A stretch of DNA of 44,180 bases, from the IMG/VR virus record IMGVR_UViG_3300022188_000002, positions 1 through 44,180 of that record, one strand, 5' to 3'. The position numbers were made by a program, and so were the translations under genes. The notes below the pieces were generated by a model. The model was given only the letters and a program-made list of their open reading frames with translations. It did not search any database and had not been told where the DNA came from. Each line of letters begins with the position of its first letter. Position 1 is the first letter of the stretch. Below, one piece after another: positions 31,680 to 40,430 of the stretch. The stretch comes from a virus.

Positions 31680-33556
31680 TACATTACTCCTATAGGTCTC
31701 AAGTTGCCTTTCTCAGCCTCTCGCATGACTTGTTCATCAGGCATTACTTGGGGCTGGATTGAAGTTTTACGAACGAATGCCTCGACGTCCTTCGCTCCGA
31801 GTTCCCTCGCTATATGCTTTACGATGCGAACTATGTCAAATGTTCTATAGACCTCCTCATTTGATAGCAATACTTGTAGCAATTGTATCCAGGCTTGAGC
31901 AGATTGCTGGCCAGGGACATTGCCCTCTCTAGGGACAACGTCAAAGTCGACGTCTAGGTCCGTAGGACTTACTTTTACAAAGTCGCTTCCATATTCCTTG
32001 AGGAGGACGTCCTGCCAACGACCCGTTGCCCGCACATACGTTTCATTGCTCATCAATTCCTGCGTATGATACGCAAAAAAATAACCAATGTCAACCATTG
32101 CCTGCAAAGAGATTACATCGGACATACGTTTGAGACGGCCAAGAGCAGCTGCCCTCGTCCCCTGAAACTCCGTCCCAGTGAGGCGTTCAGGGCCACCCTT
32201 ACGAAGAGCTCCCATCATAGCCTCATCGACCCCACTGACGTAGTTCATCCATTGGACTATCCAACTCGTGTCTGTGATGTTGCTACGAGTAATGTCGTTT
32301 ACGACGAGTTGCATTACCCCATCCTTGACGCCCTTACCCCAAGCTGGCCTACGAGTCCTAATGAGTTTGCCAGGCTTTGGGTCTTTCAAATCACGCACGT
32401 TGATGAGGTAAGGGTCGACCACTAGCATGTCATTAATAGCTTTACGGACATTCTTTACGTGAGAGTTAAAGAGGAAGTCGACCGTAGTTTGGAGGCCATA
32501 CAATGTCTCGAGACGACTTAAGGGAGTTACGGAGTAGCCGTCGAAGTCAGGAGCACAGGCCGCTATAGGGAACATCCCATGCTTGAGGTTTAAAGGCTTA
32601 GCCATTATGACGACAGAGTCAGCCGCTACTGCAAACATCCATTTTTCAGGGTATTCGCTGTTGCCAAGCCCCCACTCTGAAGGCACAAGATTGACATACA
32701 TATAGATTACGTCGACTTGGTTTTGCTGTGTTAAATTATTTAACGCAGTGTCAATCTCCCTATCTCCGCTGACTATTGCGCTCCTTTTACTCGGTAATTG
32801 CTTTAGGTATCTTACGTTAAAGTAGTCTCCTTCCAATTCCTCCATCTCTAGTAATTTGTAATAGCTAATTGTATCTACCCAACCGAAGAAGTCTCCATCC
32901 TGCACATTGTGGATAGAGGTTGTTGGATCAGGGAGAGCCTTGTAAGGATCGATGTTCACTAGCTTGTTACCTTCGAAGAGAAGGTCAAACCCTTCCTCTT
33001 TCCCTTCTCTTTCAAGCCTACTCGTTACGAAATCTAAGATAGTGCTAGTGGAGGAACGTCCACGCTTTACGCCCCACCTCTGAGTCCATGTAGGGGCTAC
33101 GAACCCCACGCCGTAGGTCAAGGCATCACTCACCATTACATGCAAGGCGAGAGGGACTTTATTTTTAATGCAGTCGAGCTGCACCTTTTTCTCGAGAAGG
33201 ATTGCCCCTATAATGTCTTCAGGAGAGACGGGCTCATATTGAAAGATTGGGTCCTGCAGTAAGGCTGTTGTAATGTAAGTCAGCAAGGTTTCCTTTATGG
33301 CATACGTATAAGGGAAGACAATAGATACAGGCTTCGTAGGGTCTTCCTCCTTTAGCCGCTCTTCCTCCTCATCTAACGGGATATAGGCATTGAGAACACG
33401 GTCGATTTCTTGCCACGAAGCATAACGCTTGCTAATCTCATCCTTTGACATTTGAGCGTAGTCGAGCACACGGTCTACTATACGTTCATGTAACTCGTCG
33501 CCTGGCTTTAGTCCATCAAATGGATAGTCATAAGGAATTGTTTCTAAGAACTTCAT
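31679..33556 (-). CDS. Portal protein (head-tail connector), 625 aa
   Basis: Forms the dodecameric ring through which DNA enters and leaves the head. The plan is typical of podovirus portals: long N-terminal helical part (YAQMSKDEISKRYASWQEID), stem/crown region with LKHGMFPIAACAPDFDG and YGLQTTVDFLFNSHVKNVRK near 330-370, and a helical C terminus. A dispersed palindrome is read in frame as LNNLTQ near residue 273. TAGGAGG precedes the ATG. TerL, TerS and MCP in the same block support the call. Confidence 0.85.
   Translation of the reverse strand: MKFLETIPYDYPFDGLKPGDELHERIVDRVLDYAQMSKDEISKRYASWQEIDRVLNAYIPLDEEEERLKEEDPTKPVSIVFPYTYAIKETLLTYITTALLQDPIFQYEPVSPEDIIGAILLEKKVQLDCIKNKVPLALHVMVSDALTYGVGFVAPTWTQRWGVKRGRSSTSTILDFVTSRLEREGKEEGFDLLFEGNKLVNIDPYKALPDPTTSIHNVQDGDFFGWVDTISYYKLLEMEELEGDYFNVRYLKQLPSKRSAIVSGDREIDTALNNLTQQNQVDVIYMYVNLVPSEWGLGNSEYPEKWMFAVAADSVVIMAKPLNLKHGMFPIAACAPDFDGYSVTPLSRLETLYGLQTTVDFLFNSHVKNVRKAINDMLVVDPYLINVRDLKDPKPGKLIRTRRPAWGKGVKDGVMQLVVNDITRSNITDTSWIVQWMNYVSGVDEAMMGALRKGGPERLTGTEFQGTRAAALGRLKRMSDVISLQAMVDIGYFFAYHTQELMSNETYVRATGRWQDVLLKEYGSDFVKVSPTDLDVDFDVVPREGNVPGQQSAQAWIQLLQVLLSNEEVYRTFDIVRIVKHIARELGAKDVEAFVRKTSIQPQVMPDEQVMREAEKGNLRPIGVM
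32730..32744. repeat. Dispersed palindrome, site 9 (inside portal)
   Basis: GTTAAATTATTTAAC with CTGT/GCAG flanks, read in frame as LNNLTQ near portal residue 273. Confidence 0.9.
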
Positions 33557-33557
33557 T

Positions 33558-33776
33558 TTATCCTCCTACTCTTTCATGCCAACTATGTAGCGAGATTGCT
33601 ATATTAGCACCTCCTGGGTTAGAAATGGCTCTAACCTCTATATCCGACTTTCGTCTACTTTCATGGAACATGGAAAAGTTATATTTGCTAGGGTCTTCAA
33701 TACCTTTGCCTGTGATAGTCTCACGTAAATCCTTAAAGAGGCTTCCGATATTCCTAACTTGAAATCTACCAAGCAC
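33558..33776 (-). CDS. Hypothetical small protein before portal, 72 aa
   Basis: Reads MLGRFQVRNIGSLFKDLRET from a GTG start and ends GGANIAISLHSWHERVGG, with its stop one base before the portal ATG. The GTG lacks a good ribosome binding site, so an upstream start or a remnant gene is possible. It is the first gene after the 33.8-34.2 kb AT-rich gap. No family recognised. Confidence 0.5.
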   Translation of the reverse strand: MLGRFQVRNIGSLFKDLRETITGKGIEDPSKYNFSMFHESRRKSDIEVRAISNPGGANIAISLHSWHERVGG

Positions 33777-34102
33777 ATAACTATATCTTTATTAAGATTT
33801 TGTTTTTAGCCTCTTCATTGTTTATTTTTATTTAACCCATTTATCATTAAAAGTCTAACAAGTTTACAAAACTACCAGCAAAAAGCTGGACTTTGGTAAT
33901 AGTTTATATGAAGCTAAGAAAATTTAATTACTTGCTTGAATATCATTTGAGATAAACTTTACAATTGGAGTTGAAACCCTATCTTAGCTTATTTAGCGTT
34001 AGCCACAACAATTAACGCTACTCTACCAATTTTTGCAATAATTTTCCCAATTTACAAAATTCTCCTTAAAAAAAAATTGAAGATTTTTAACTTATTATGT
34101 CA
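33777..34102. other. AT-rich intergenic stretch
   Basis: No gene is seen. On the minus strand there are a CCAGC-TTTTT-GCTGG hairpin (33868-33882) and a GCGTTA/TAACGC hairpin (33997-34020). The base composition is like the adjacent tailspike and unlike the rest of the genome, consistent with DNA brought in with the tailspike. Confidence 0.5.
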
Positions 34103-34219
34103 CTAAATTGCTATAGTTTCCCAAGTTCCAGGTGTTCCAGCTTCTACACATACCCAACCTAAAATTCCGCCTGCTGAAGGATTACTATTCCAACAAATAT
34201 CTCCTACTTTTTTCCAAAG
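34103..34219 (-). pseudogene. Remnant of a tailspike/fibre C-terminal domain
   Basis: On the minus strand this stretch codes LWKKVGDICWNSNPSAGGIL and on through GWVCVEAGTPGTWETIAI to a stop. The pattern GD-x-x-WN...GWVC-x-x-AGTPGTW is a very common C-terminal module of phage tailspikes and fibres. It has no start codon, is preceded by an in-frame TGA (34222-34220), and lies just after the present tailspike stop. It looks like a scar of tailspike replacement or a C-terminal end cut off by a frameshift in the present tailspike. Confidence 0.65.
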
Positions 34220-34241
34220 TCAATATAATTTCGTTTGTTAC

Positions 34242-37013
34242 TTATACATTATAAATAGTTATATTTGGTATAGGATCATTAGGATAATAGTAGATAAGTT
34301 CTATCGTAATATTTGTAATTCCTTTTATGATTGCTTCAGCTTTTGTTTTAACTTGGTCTAACAAAGAATAAGAAAAAGAAACACCACTACTTATATCAAC
34401 TAAAGTATTTACTGTGGGAACGGTATTATAATTCTGCGAAATAATCGCTTTATAAGCTGTATAAAGTCCAGGTTGACTTGCAATTGCGTTCACTTCATAC
34501 AAATGAACCCCATTGCTTATATATGAGTTAAATAGAGTATAAACAATTCCATAATCAACAGTAATGTTAGTTTCTGTATCAGGAGCAGTAGTAAAAGTCA
34601 AATTGACATCCCCAGTATCATAGTTAATAGTTCCTGTTACATTATCATCAGAGATGTTACCTGTACCATCATCTGTAACAGAGTAAGTAGTTCCACCAAT
34701 AGTATAGTGAACTTTTACTGTTCCTGGTCCAATTGGTGTATAAGATAAAGCTGTACTAAAAGTGGTAGTTGAACCATCACCTGTTCCAATTATTTCTCCA
34801 TTAGCACTGGGTAAGTCAGTAAAATACCATCTAAAAATATATTTACCCTTTCTCTTTTTTAAGAACAGTTTACCATAGTTAAGACCAAAAAACGAATCAA
34901 AATCCTCAGTTACATACTTCCACAAAGATCCTGGAAATCCTAAACAGTTACTTGGTATACTATTTCCTCTAACTTTAACTCTTAAGCTACCATAATTTCC
35001 AGCATCAATCAAATATGCATCTGAATCCACATTTTCAAACGTATTATCAATGATTTCTAAAGAATCAAACCATCTAGCTTCTATTATAGCTTTGTTACCT
35101 AAGCTTGTAGTTCCACCATTACACTTAATGGAATTTCCAACAAGAGAAACTGCATAACCTTTCGTATTATAAAAACCCGAAATAACAATAGCTCTATCAT
35201 CACTTACTTCTATATTAGAATTTCTAATTATAACTCTTTTAGGAGGTGTAGTATCAGCACTGTTAGTAAAATGTATTCTACCACCATAAAAATCACAATT
35301 ATCAAACAACAAAAATCTCGGACTTTCTTCAAAAAATCCAATTATCCCTTGTTGATTATCACAATGGGGCATAAATGAACAATTTCTAAAAGTACAACTA
35401 TAAGTTCCACGAGCAGTAGAAATACCTCCATAAGCTCTAAAAATACAATTATCAAAAAGAACGTTGAAAGCATAAGATACATAACCCCAAGCAGTATGAC
35501 TATCAAAAACACAATTTTTAATTTCAACATTGACTCCACTTCCTATACTAACTAAATAAGGTATTTTTGTAGAATTGTTCATAAACGTAATTCCTTCGAT
35601 TTTACAGTTAGTAGGTAGTTTATCAATAGTTATTGCAGCTTCATCTGTAACTTTAAAATCATACTTAGCATTTGTAGAAAATTTTAAATAATTTGCACCA
35701 ACCTCAATGATAAGGAATTCTTGTTTATATAAAGGAATAAAATTAGATTCTGAACTATTAATGGAAGAAAGAGACGTCACAATTACAGTTTGCCCAACTT
35801 TATAACGGCTTGTATCATCAATATAGGCTATATTACTTCCTGTCAGCATATCTTGGATTAAAGAATTAGAGCCATTATTACCAACAACTAAAGTATAATC
35901 ATTATCATTTCTTATAATAGGATTACCTACTCCTTCAACAATACATCCTTCATTCCTTATCGTAAGAGGATGAGAAGTTATATAGTAACCTTGGTGTATT
36001 TCAATCTTTAAACCTTTTGAACAATTTCGAATAAAAGAATCAAGTTTCTTAAAAGCATTACTATCATCTGTAATACCATCACCTTTTGCTCCAAACCACT
36101 CAGGATATACAGCTTCAATTTTAGGGTTGCCAGTTACAACCCCATCCCCATTAAATATCTGAAATAATCCTGCATCAACTCCACCATTTATAGTTAACTT
36201 AAATCTTCTAGTATAATCAGCAGTTATAGATGCTCCATTAGCAAGAGCTGAAGTAAAAGTAATAACTCCAGTTTCATAATTGATAGTATAATCAGTGTTT
36301 CTAGTTTGTTCTGTTCCATCAACATAAATAGTTTCAGAGTTTTCTAAAACTGATGAATAAGTTAAAGGAAACTCAGTTGTAGAACCATCACCAGTTCCAA
36401 CATTTTCATTAGATATATCTTGAGTTAGAACATTTAATATTCCGCCATTGAAAAATTTTAAATTAACATTTTCTGGGATAGTAACATCAGAAATAATATA
36501 AAAAATATCATTAATTATTAAAGTAATGTTCTCTGTAAATGTATTGCAAATATGTTTTATTATATTTCCAGAATCTACTGCGGGATCATTTTTAGCTCCA
36601 AACCATCCCACGTCTATATTATTATCATGCACTCTTTTCCAACAGCCGTTACCCGAACCACTAGCTGTAAACCAATCGTTTTGCTGCGATATATCACTCC
36701 AATCATTTGGAAAAGGCTGAGTTGGATCAATTATAGTTCCACCATTATGATTGGCTTTATCTTCATCAGCATCCCAGTAAAATATTCCGCCACCGCTATC
36801 GTCTCTAGTGTGATAACCAAGAACGTAAAATTGTTCGCCTGTTTCAAGTTTGGAAGTATCTATTTGTAAAAGGTCTGTAATAATATCGACCTTAGCTGCT
36901 ATGTTTGCAACTGTTCTTGCACTACCGACTGAGTTCATAATATTGTTCACAGTTATATCTTTTACAATTACCTCATCTATAAAAGCCCTTGGTATATATG
37001 AAGCTCTAGACAT
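34242..37013 (-). CDS. Tailspike with pectate-lyase-type beta-helix, 923 aa
   Basis: Host receptor-binding and probable surface-polysaccharide depolymerase. N terminus: SYIPRAFIDEVIVKDITVNN, then a GGGIFYWDADEDKANHNGG head-binding-type segment (near 90-110) and a WFGAK copy near 140. A GTGDGSTTEF module begins near 204, and WFGAKGDGITDD near 304 opens the main right-handed beta helix (repeated FRNCSF/IKNCVF-type turns, 440-660). A second GTGDGSTTTF module begins near 744. It is markedly AT-richer than the rest, a sign of recent exchange. GGAGGG precedes the ATG. Confidence 0.88.
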   Translation of the reverse strand: MSRASYIPRAFIDEVIVKDITVNNIMNSVGSARTVANIAAKVDIITDLLQIDTSKLETGEQFYVLGYHTRDDSGGGIFYWDADEDKANHNGGTIIDPTQPFPNDWSDISQQNDWFTASGSGNGCWKRVHDNNIDVGWFGAKNDPAVDSGNIIKHICNTFTENITLIINDIFYIISDVTIPENVNLKFFNGGILNVLTQDISNENVGTGDGSTTEFPLTYSSVLENSETIYVDGTEQTRNTDYTINYETGVITFTSALANGASITADYTRRFKLTINGGVDAGLFQIFNGDGVVTGNPKIEAVYPEWFGAKGDGITDDSNAFKKLDSFIRNCSKGLKIEIHQGYYITSHPLTIRNEGCIVEGVGNPIIRNDNDYTLVVGNNGSNSLIQDMLTGSNIAYIDDTSRYKVGQTVIVTSLSSINSSESNFIPLYKQEFLIIEVGANYLKFSTNAKYDFKVTDEAAITIDKLPTNCKIEGITFMNNSTKIPYLVSIGSGVNVEIKNCVFDSHTAWGYVSYAFNVLFDNCIFRAYGGISTARGTYSCTFRNCSFMPHCDNQQGIIGFFEESPRFLLFDNCDFYGGRIHFTNSADTTPPKRVIIRNSNIEVSDDRAIVISGFYNTKGYAVSLVGNSIKCNGGTTSLGNKAIIEARWFDSLEIIDNTFENVDSDAYLIDAGNYGSLRVKVRGNSIPSNCLGFPGSLWKYVTEDFDSFFGLNYGKLFLKKRKGKYIFRWYFTDLPSANGEIIGTGDGSTTTFSTALSYTPIGPGTVKVHYTIGGTTYSVTDDGTGNISDDNVTGTINYDTGDVNLTFTTAPDTETNITVDYGIVYTLFNSYISNGVHLYEVNAIASQPGLYTAYKAIISQNYNTVPTVNTLVDISSGVSFSYSLLDQVKTKAEAIIKGITNITIELIYYYPNDPIPNITIYNV

Positions 37014-37031
37014 TTATCCCTCCATTGCTAC

Positions 37032-37046
37032 GTTAATTAATTTAAC
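37032..37046. repeat. Dispersed palindrome, site 10
   Basis: GTTAATTAATTTAAC with CTAC/ACAG flanks, between the basic 63-aa gene and the tailspike; on the minus strand it lies just before the GGAGGG of the tailspike. It is the only copy with GTTAAT as left half core. Confidence 0.85.
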
Positions 37047-37052
37047 ACAGCG

Positions 37053-37244
37053 TTATTTTCTTCTTTTCTTGCCAATCTTACGTAGAGTTGCTGCCAGATT
37101 GGCCTGGCGACGAACCTTCGGATTTTTAGAGCGCTTGCCCTTAGCTATGCAGGCATTTGTGACGCCGCTAAAACCTTGACGCTTACACCAACGGGTGAAA
37201 GCGCCTGGGCGTTTAATAGCTTTTTGAATCCATTTCTTTGCCAT
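37053..37244 (-). CDS. Small very basic protein, 63 aa
   Basis: Begins MAKKWIQKAIKRPGAFTRWC. Rich in Lys/Arg, with two further cysteine-lysine segments and a basic tail TLRKIGKKRRK. Proteins of this WIQKAI-KPGxLxxxC plan occur in many phage late blocks, where they are treated as small structural or DNA-associated proteins. Likely binds DNA or the capsid interior. AGGAGG is six bases before the ATG. Confidence 0.7.
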   Translation of the reverse strand: MAKKWIQKAIKRPGAFTRWCKRQGFSGVTNACIAKGKRSKNPKVRRQANLAATLRKIGKKRRK

Positions 37245-37253
37245 TTTAACCTC

Positions 37254-37652
37254 CTAAGAAACATCTGTAATGAGTCCATTTTGGACAGTCACGGTTTTGC
37301 CATCCCCTGTCTGGAATGTCCCACTCCAAGCATTCGCCATTTGTTGTTCGATGTCACTTATGCGAGACTCATGGTCGGCCAGCTCATTGGAATCCTCTCC
37401 AAGCTCATTATCAATACCTTCGAGATGAGATGACAGCTTTTGGTCGCTAGTTGTGTAGTTAGATGGAGTGTAGGACAGTTCAATCGAGTCTCCGTCAGAG
37501 ACTTTAGAGCCACTAATAGCACCATACACCTCTCCGTCGGTAAAAAGGGCTTTTTGGTTACTTATGACATTGCCATCTTCATCAGTAATTACATCCTCAT
37601 CATCGTAGAGGAAAGGGCCTACACTGCCTATCCACAATCTACGCTCAGCCAT
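37254..37652 (-). CDS. Hypothetical protein with helical middle, 132 aa
   Basis: Begins MAERRLWIGSVGPFLYDDED with AAAGGAG upstream; the stop of the preceding gene overlaps as TGATG. The first 60 residues are strand-rich and acidic, residues ~75-105 form a short coiled coil (HLEGIDNELGEDSNELADHE), and the end is a small strand-rich piece (TVQNGLITDVS). This layout is like short fibre or chaperone proteins in tail modules; no family assigned. Confidence 0.55.
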   Translation of the reverse strand: MAERRLWIGSVGPFLYDDEDVITDEDGNVISNQKALFTDGEVYGAISGSKVSDGDSIELSYTPSNYTTSDQKLSSHLEGIDNELGEDSNELADHESRISDIEQQMANAWSGTFQTGDGKTVTVQNGLITDVS

Positions 37653-38002
37653 CAATGCACTCCTTTGATGTAAGTTAGAAGGATGTTGCCTACGAAGCCT
37701 AACAACCCACCACAGATGGCGAGGGTAAGGCTTACGACATATTTTTGGATAGAATTGACCTTGTCTCGAGGACATGATGCTTGGAATTGACGGATTTTGG
37801 AGATGACGCCATTAGGCTTGACGAGAGCATGAATGTCACCTCTGAGATTATTAAGGCCATCCTCTAACATATTAATACGTTCGTCCTGAACAGCTATACG
37901 CTGAAGTCCAAGACGGATGTCCTCTAATTGAGACGAAAGATGTTCGAAACGCTTATCAAATTTCGTCTCAAGTCTTATAATTGCATCTTCCCATTGTTGC
38001 AT
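37652..38002 (-). CDS. Holin-like membrane protein, 116 aa
   Basis: Begins MQQWEDAIIRLETKFDKRFE: a coiled-coil N-terminal ~65 residues (LSSQLEDIRLGLQRIAVQDE), a polar hinge, and a C-terminal transmembrane helix (YVVSLTLAICGGLLGFVGNI). This matches XhlA/holin-accessory-like phage proteins and it lies beside the terminase, where lysis genes are sometimes kept. It could let the GH24 lysozyme out. ATG 38002 is chosen because GGAGG lies eight bases upstream and TGATG overlaps the TerL stop. Confidence 0.6.
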   Translation of the reverse strand: MQQWEDAIIRLETKFDKRFEHLSSQLEDIRLGLQRIAVQDERINMLEDGLNNLRGDIHALVKPNGVISKIRQFQASCPRDKVNSIQKYVVSLTLAICGGLLGFVGNILLTYIKGVH

Positions 38003-39525
38003 CAGGCTATCCTCCAACCCTCTAAAGGTTCATCACTTTCGAGTTCAAGCTTTTCGTAGAGAGCATCCTCGTTGTCTTCTTGGCCTTCATATTCGGGCGG
38101 TTCGAAGTAACGGTCACCAATGTCAAGAAGTTCGACGATATAAGAGAAGGCGTCCATTACGTCTTTGCGCTTAGCTCTTGGGAAGGAGAGGAGTTGGGTT
38201 TCGAGGACGTTGCATACGCCTTTGTTGTGGTAAATGTAGCCGAGGCGATAATAGGGAGCGAGAGAGGCAATACGGCGGTCTTTGCCCTTCTCTTCATGGC
38301 TACCACCACGAGCCTTTAGCCATACGAGTTCAGCCTTGCAGTTACGCTTGACAGCCTCATTTTTAATAGGCTGCTTGATAAATTCATTGAGGCCTGTCTC
38401 TTCAACGGCTATGACACTGGCATTTAGGCGGAAGGCCATCCCGAAGAGTTCGTCATAGAATTCGTCAGGGTGAAGTTTGCCATAGACGATATCATGGACA
38501 TAGATAGCGTGTCCCTTTGTGTCGATGCCTACGCCCACTATTGCTGAGTCAGCCGAGTGGAACTTGGCAGTTTTGGCAGGGTCACCCAGGACGACAAAAT
38601 CGATTAGTTTGCCCTCCAAATCCTGGGGCTCATAGTATTTGAAGTATTCCTTTTTGAACGTGGCGTCTTTTGTGGAAACTGGAAGGTTACGGTATTCACG
38701 ATAGAAGACGTCGAGAATGCCATTACGCTCATGGTATTCGTATTCCTTTTGGATTTCTTCATCGGACATGATTTCAGGGACATTGGACTTAAGGTTGTCG
38801 TCACATAGTTCGAGCCGTATACTTTCCCAATCAGGGTCATCGAGGAGGTCCTGGAGGAGGGAGTCTTCGTGCTTTAGAGTGTCAATGTAGATTATTCGCC
38901 AATCATGGGAGTAACGGCTTACGGCCTTTAGAAGGACAGCGTTGAACCAGGCTTTGAGTTGCTTACGATATTCGGGGTTAGAGATGAGTTCGTCGTCCTC
39001 AAGGTCGTCAACTATGAAGAGGTCAGGACGATTGTTGTTATAGACGAGGCCACGAATTTGTTGCTGAGCACCACGAGGGAGGACGAGAGTTTCGTAGCCT
39101 ACCCAGGCACGCTTGGAGAAGGTTTCTTGGAAGTCCTTATCGAGGGATTTGGGCTTGATAGGGCCGAACACTTTGCGAACAATGGAGTTGCCTACGAGGC
39201 TACGCTTGAGGTTTTCAGTCTGGAGCATGGCAGCGTCATGGCTTAGAGATACGTAGACAATGAAGCGAGAGTCACGATAAAGCATGTTTTTGGCAGCTTT
39301 GGTGCGAGCGATTGTAGTTTTGCCAATGCCACGAGGGGCGGCAATCGCCACTTTACGAGCCTCTGAATTGATGAGGTCAAAGATGGCATTATGGAGGCTA
39401 GTGAAAGGGCCATCGAAGCTCTCGGGAAAGAAAGTCTTGCAAAAGAGCTTGTCATTGCGATAGCACTCGACTAGGATGTCTTGGACTTCGCTTCGTGAGG
39501 CATTCTGTGTTAAATTATTTAACAT
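38002..39525 (-). CDS. terL: Terminase large subunit, 507 aa
   Basis: Packages DNA into the procapsid: ATPase motor plus nuclease. Walker A is APRGIGKTT near residue 80, Walker B is LFIVDDLEDDE near 180, and nuclease-domain residues lie in VLGDPAKTAKFHSADSAIVG (near 320). ATG 39525 follows GGAGG by five bases and lies within palindrome site 11, so the protein begins MLNNLTQNASR. The stop overlaps the holin-like gene. It is the second gene of the leftward late operon. Confidence 0.92.
   Translation of the reverse strand: MLNNLTQNASRSEVQDILVECYRNDKLFCKTFFPESFDGPFTSLHNAIFDLINSEARKVAIAAPRGIGKTTIARTKAAKNMLYRDSRFIVYVSLSHDAAMLQTENLKRSLVGNSIVRKVFGPIKPKSLDKDFQETFSKRAWVGYETLVLPRGAQQQIRGLVYNNNRPDLFIVDDLEDDELISNPEYRKQLKAWFNAVLLKAVSRYSHDWRIIYIDTLKHEDSLLQDLLDDPDWESIRLELCDDNLKSNVPEIMSDEEIQKEYEYHERNGILDVFYREYRNLPVSTKDATFKKEYFKYYEPQDLEGKLIDFVVLGDPAKTAKFHSADSAIVGVGIDTKGHAIYVHDIVYGKLHPDEFYDELFGMAFRLNASVIAVEETGLNEFIKQPIKNEAVKRNCKAELVWLKARGGSHEEKGKDRRIASLAPYYRLGYIYHNKGVCNVLETQLLSFPRAKRKDVMDAFSYIVELLDIGDRYFEPPEYEGQEDNEDALYEKLELESDEPLEGWRIA
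39509..39523. repeat. Dispersed palindrome, site 11 (terS/terL junction)
   Basis: GTTAAATTATTTAAC. On the minus strand it contains the terS stop (TAA) and begins at the G of the terL ATG, giving MLNNLTQ. Flanks CTGT and ATAC; it is the only copy with AC rather than AG at its outer right end. Confidence 0.9.
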
Positions 39526-40144
39526 ACCAACCTCCATCACCTCCATTGCCTTTGGTAACGTCGTTGTCTTCGACAACGACCGTTAGTAGACCACTCCGCT
39601 TGCTATCTTCACGAGCCCGCCGTTTGATTTCCTCTATTTCGGCCGTAGTCAGGTGTGCATGCAAATGCTCGTGCCTACTCACTTGCCTGGGTGAGAGACC
39701 GCTACGGTCAAGCACGTCGCCAGCAATTTTCAATTGCTGGGAGGTTGAATAGACTTCGTTAGTTTCGTCCTCGAGACAACGCCTGTAGTGCTTTATAGCT
39801 AGTGGAGCAAGCTCCATAATCTGGTTTTTGAGGTCGACAGCGGCTTCGTCACGCTTTTGGCTAAGCTCTTTGAGGGCCTTTTGCATGACAGGAGAGTTGC
39901 GAACCCATGAGACGGTCTGAGAGTGGATGCCGAGGGCCTCGGCTATTTGTTTATTAGATTGGCCTAGTAGCAAGCGCCTTTTAATTTCGTGATGGCGAGC
40001 CCATAGTTGTTTTGGCCTCCAACTTTTTTTCTCAGAGGGAGGCTTACGACGCTTGTCGAGGTGCCAGTCGGGCTCAAACCACTCATTGCTATCGCTGCCA
40101 TCGTTAGATGGCTTAAGGGTCTGTTTGACTTCTGTGGTTTGCAT
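39515..40144 (-). CDS. terS: Terminase small subunit, 209 aa
   Basis: Recognises the phage DNA for packaging. Residues ~60-95 hold a helix-turn-helix (LLLGQSNKQIAEALGIHSQT and WVRNS). The middle is helical (LAPLAIKHYRRCLEDETNEV), followed by a basic C-terminal part, as in DNA-binding TerS rings. ATG 40144 is chosen because GGAG is six bases upstream and the promoter (40204-40176) overlaps any longer reading. First gene of the late operon. Confidence 0.75.
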   Translation of the reverse strand: MQTTEVKQTLKPSNDGSDSNEWFEPDWHLDKRRKPPSEKKSWRPKQLWARHHEIKRRLLLGQSNKQIAEALGIHSQTVSWVRNSPVMQKALKELSQKRDEAAVDLKNQIMELAPLAIKHYRRCLEDETNEVYSTSQQLKIAGDVLDRSGLSPRQVSRHEHLHAHLTTAEIEEIKRRAREDSKRSGLLTVVVEDNDVTKGNGGDGGWYVK

Positions 40145-40175
40145 GGTTGACTCCATTTTGGTTTGTTTTGGGTGT

Positions 40176-40204
40176 ATAATATCACGGATTGAGGCAATTG
40201 TCAA
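40176..40204 (-). promoter_or_regulatory. Sigma70 promoter for the late (leftward) operon
   Basis: On the minus strand TTGACA (40204-40199), a 17-base spacer and TATTAT (40181-40176), about 25 bases before the terS start. Its position next to a nested inverted repeat and a rightward promoter suggests shared control. Confidence 0.8.
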
Positions 40205-40286
40205 GGCAATTGTTGAGGCAACCATAAAATTTTATAATTTGATGGATTGATAAATTGGTGGATATGAACATTACATCAAATGGCCG

Positions 40287-40389
40287 TCACACGCACGTAA
40301 TGGGTCAAATTTGGACGTTTGGACATTGGCCAATATAATTGGCCATGTCCAACGGAAAATGCGAAATTTGGCCGTTTACGTGCGTGTGA
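40287..40389. promoter_or_regulatory. Nested inverted repeat between divergent promoters
   Basis: Outer 14-bp perfect arms TCACACGCACGTAA (40287-40300) and TTACGTGCGTGTGA (40376-40389) surround an inner inverted repeat with arms of 16 and 15 bp (40319-40352) in which TTGGACATTGGCCAAT pairs with ATTGGCCATGTCCAA. It lies between the terS promoter and the 40431 promoter. Likely an operator or replication-control site. Confidence 0.6.
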
Positions 40390-40430
40390 AGGGCACGTGT
40401 TAATGATTTCAATGGGTTACAAATTTCCCA

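Noticed and set aside
39515-40225. Longer TerS starting at 40225
   Set aside because: The longer start would place the late promoter inside the gene and lacks a ribosome binding site; ATG 40144 has GGAG six bases upstream.
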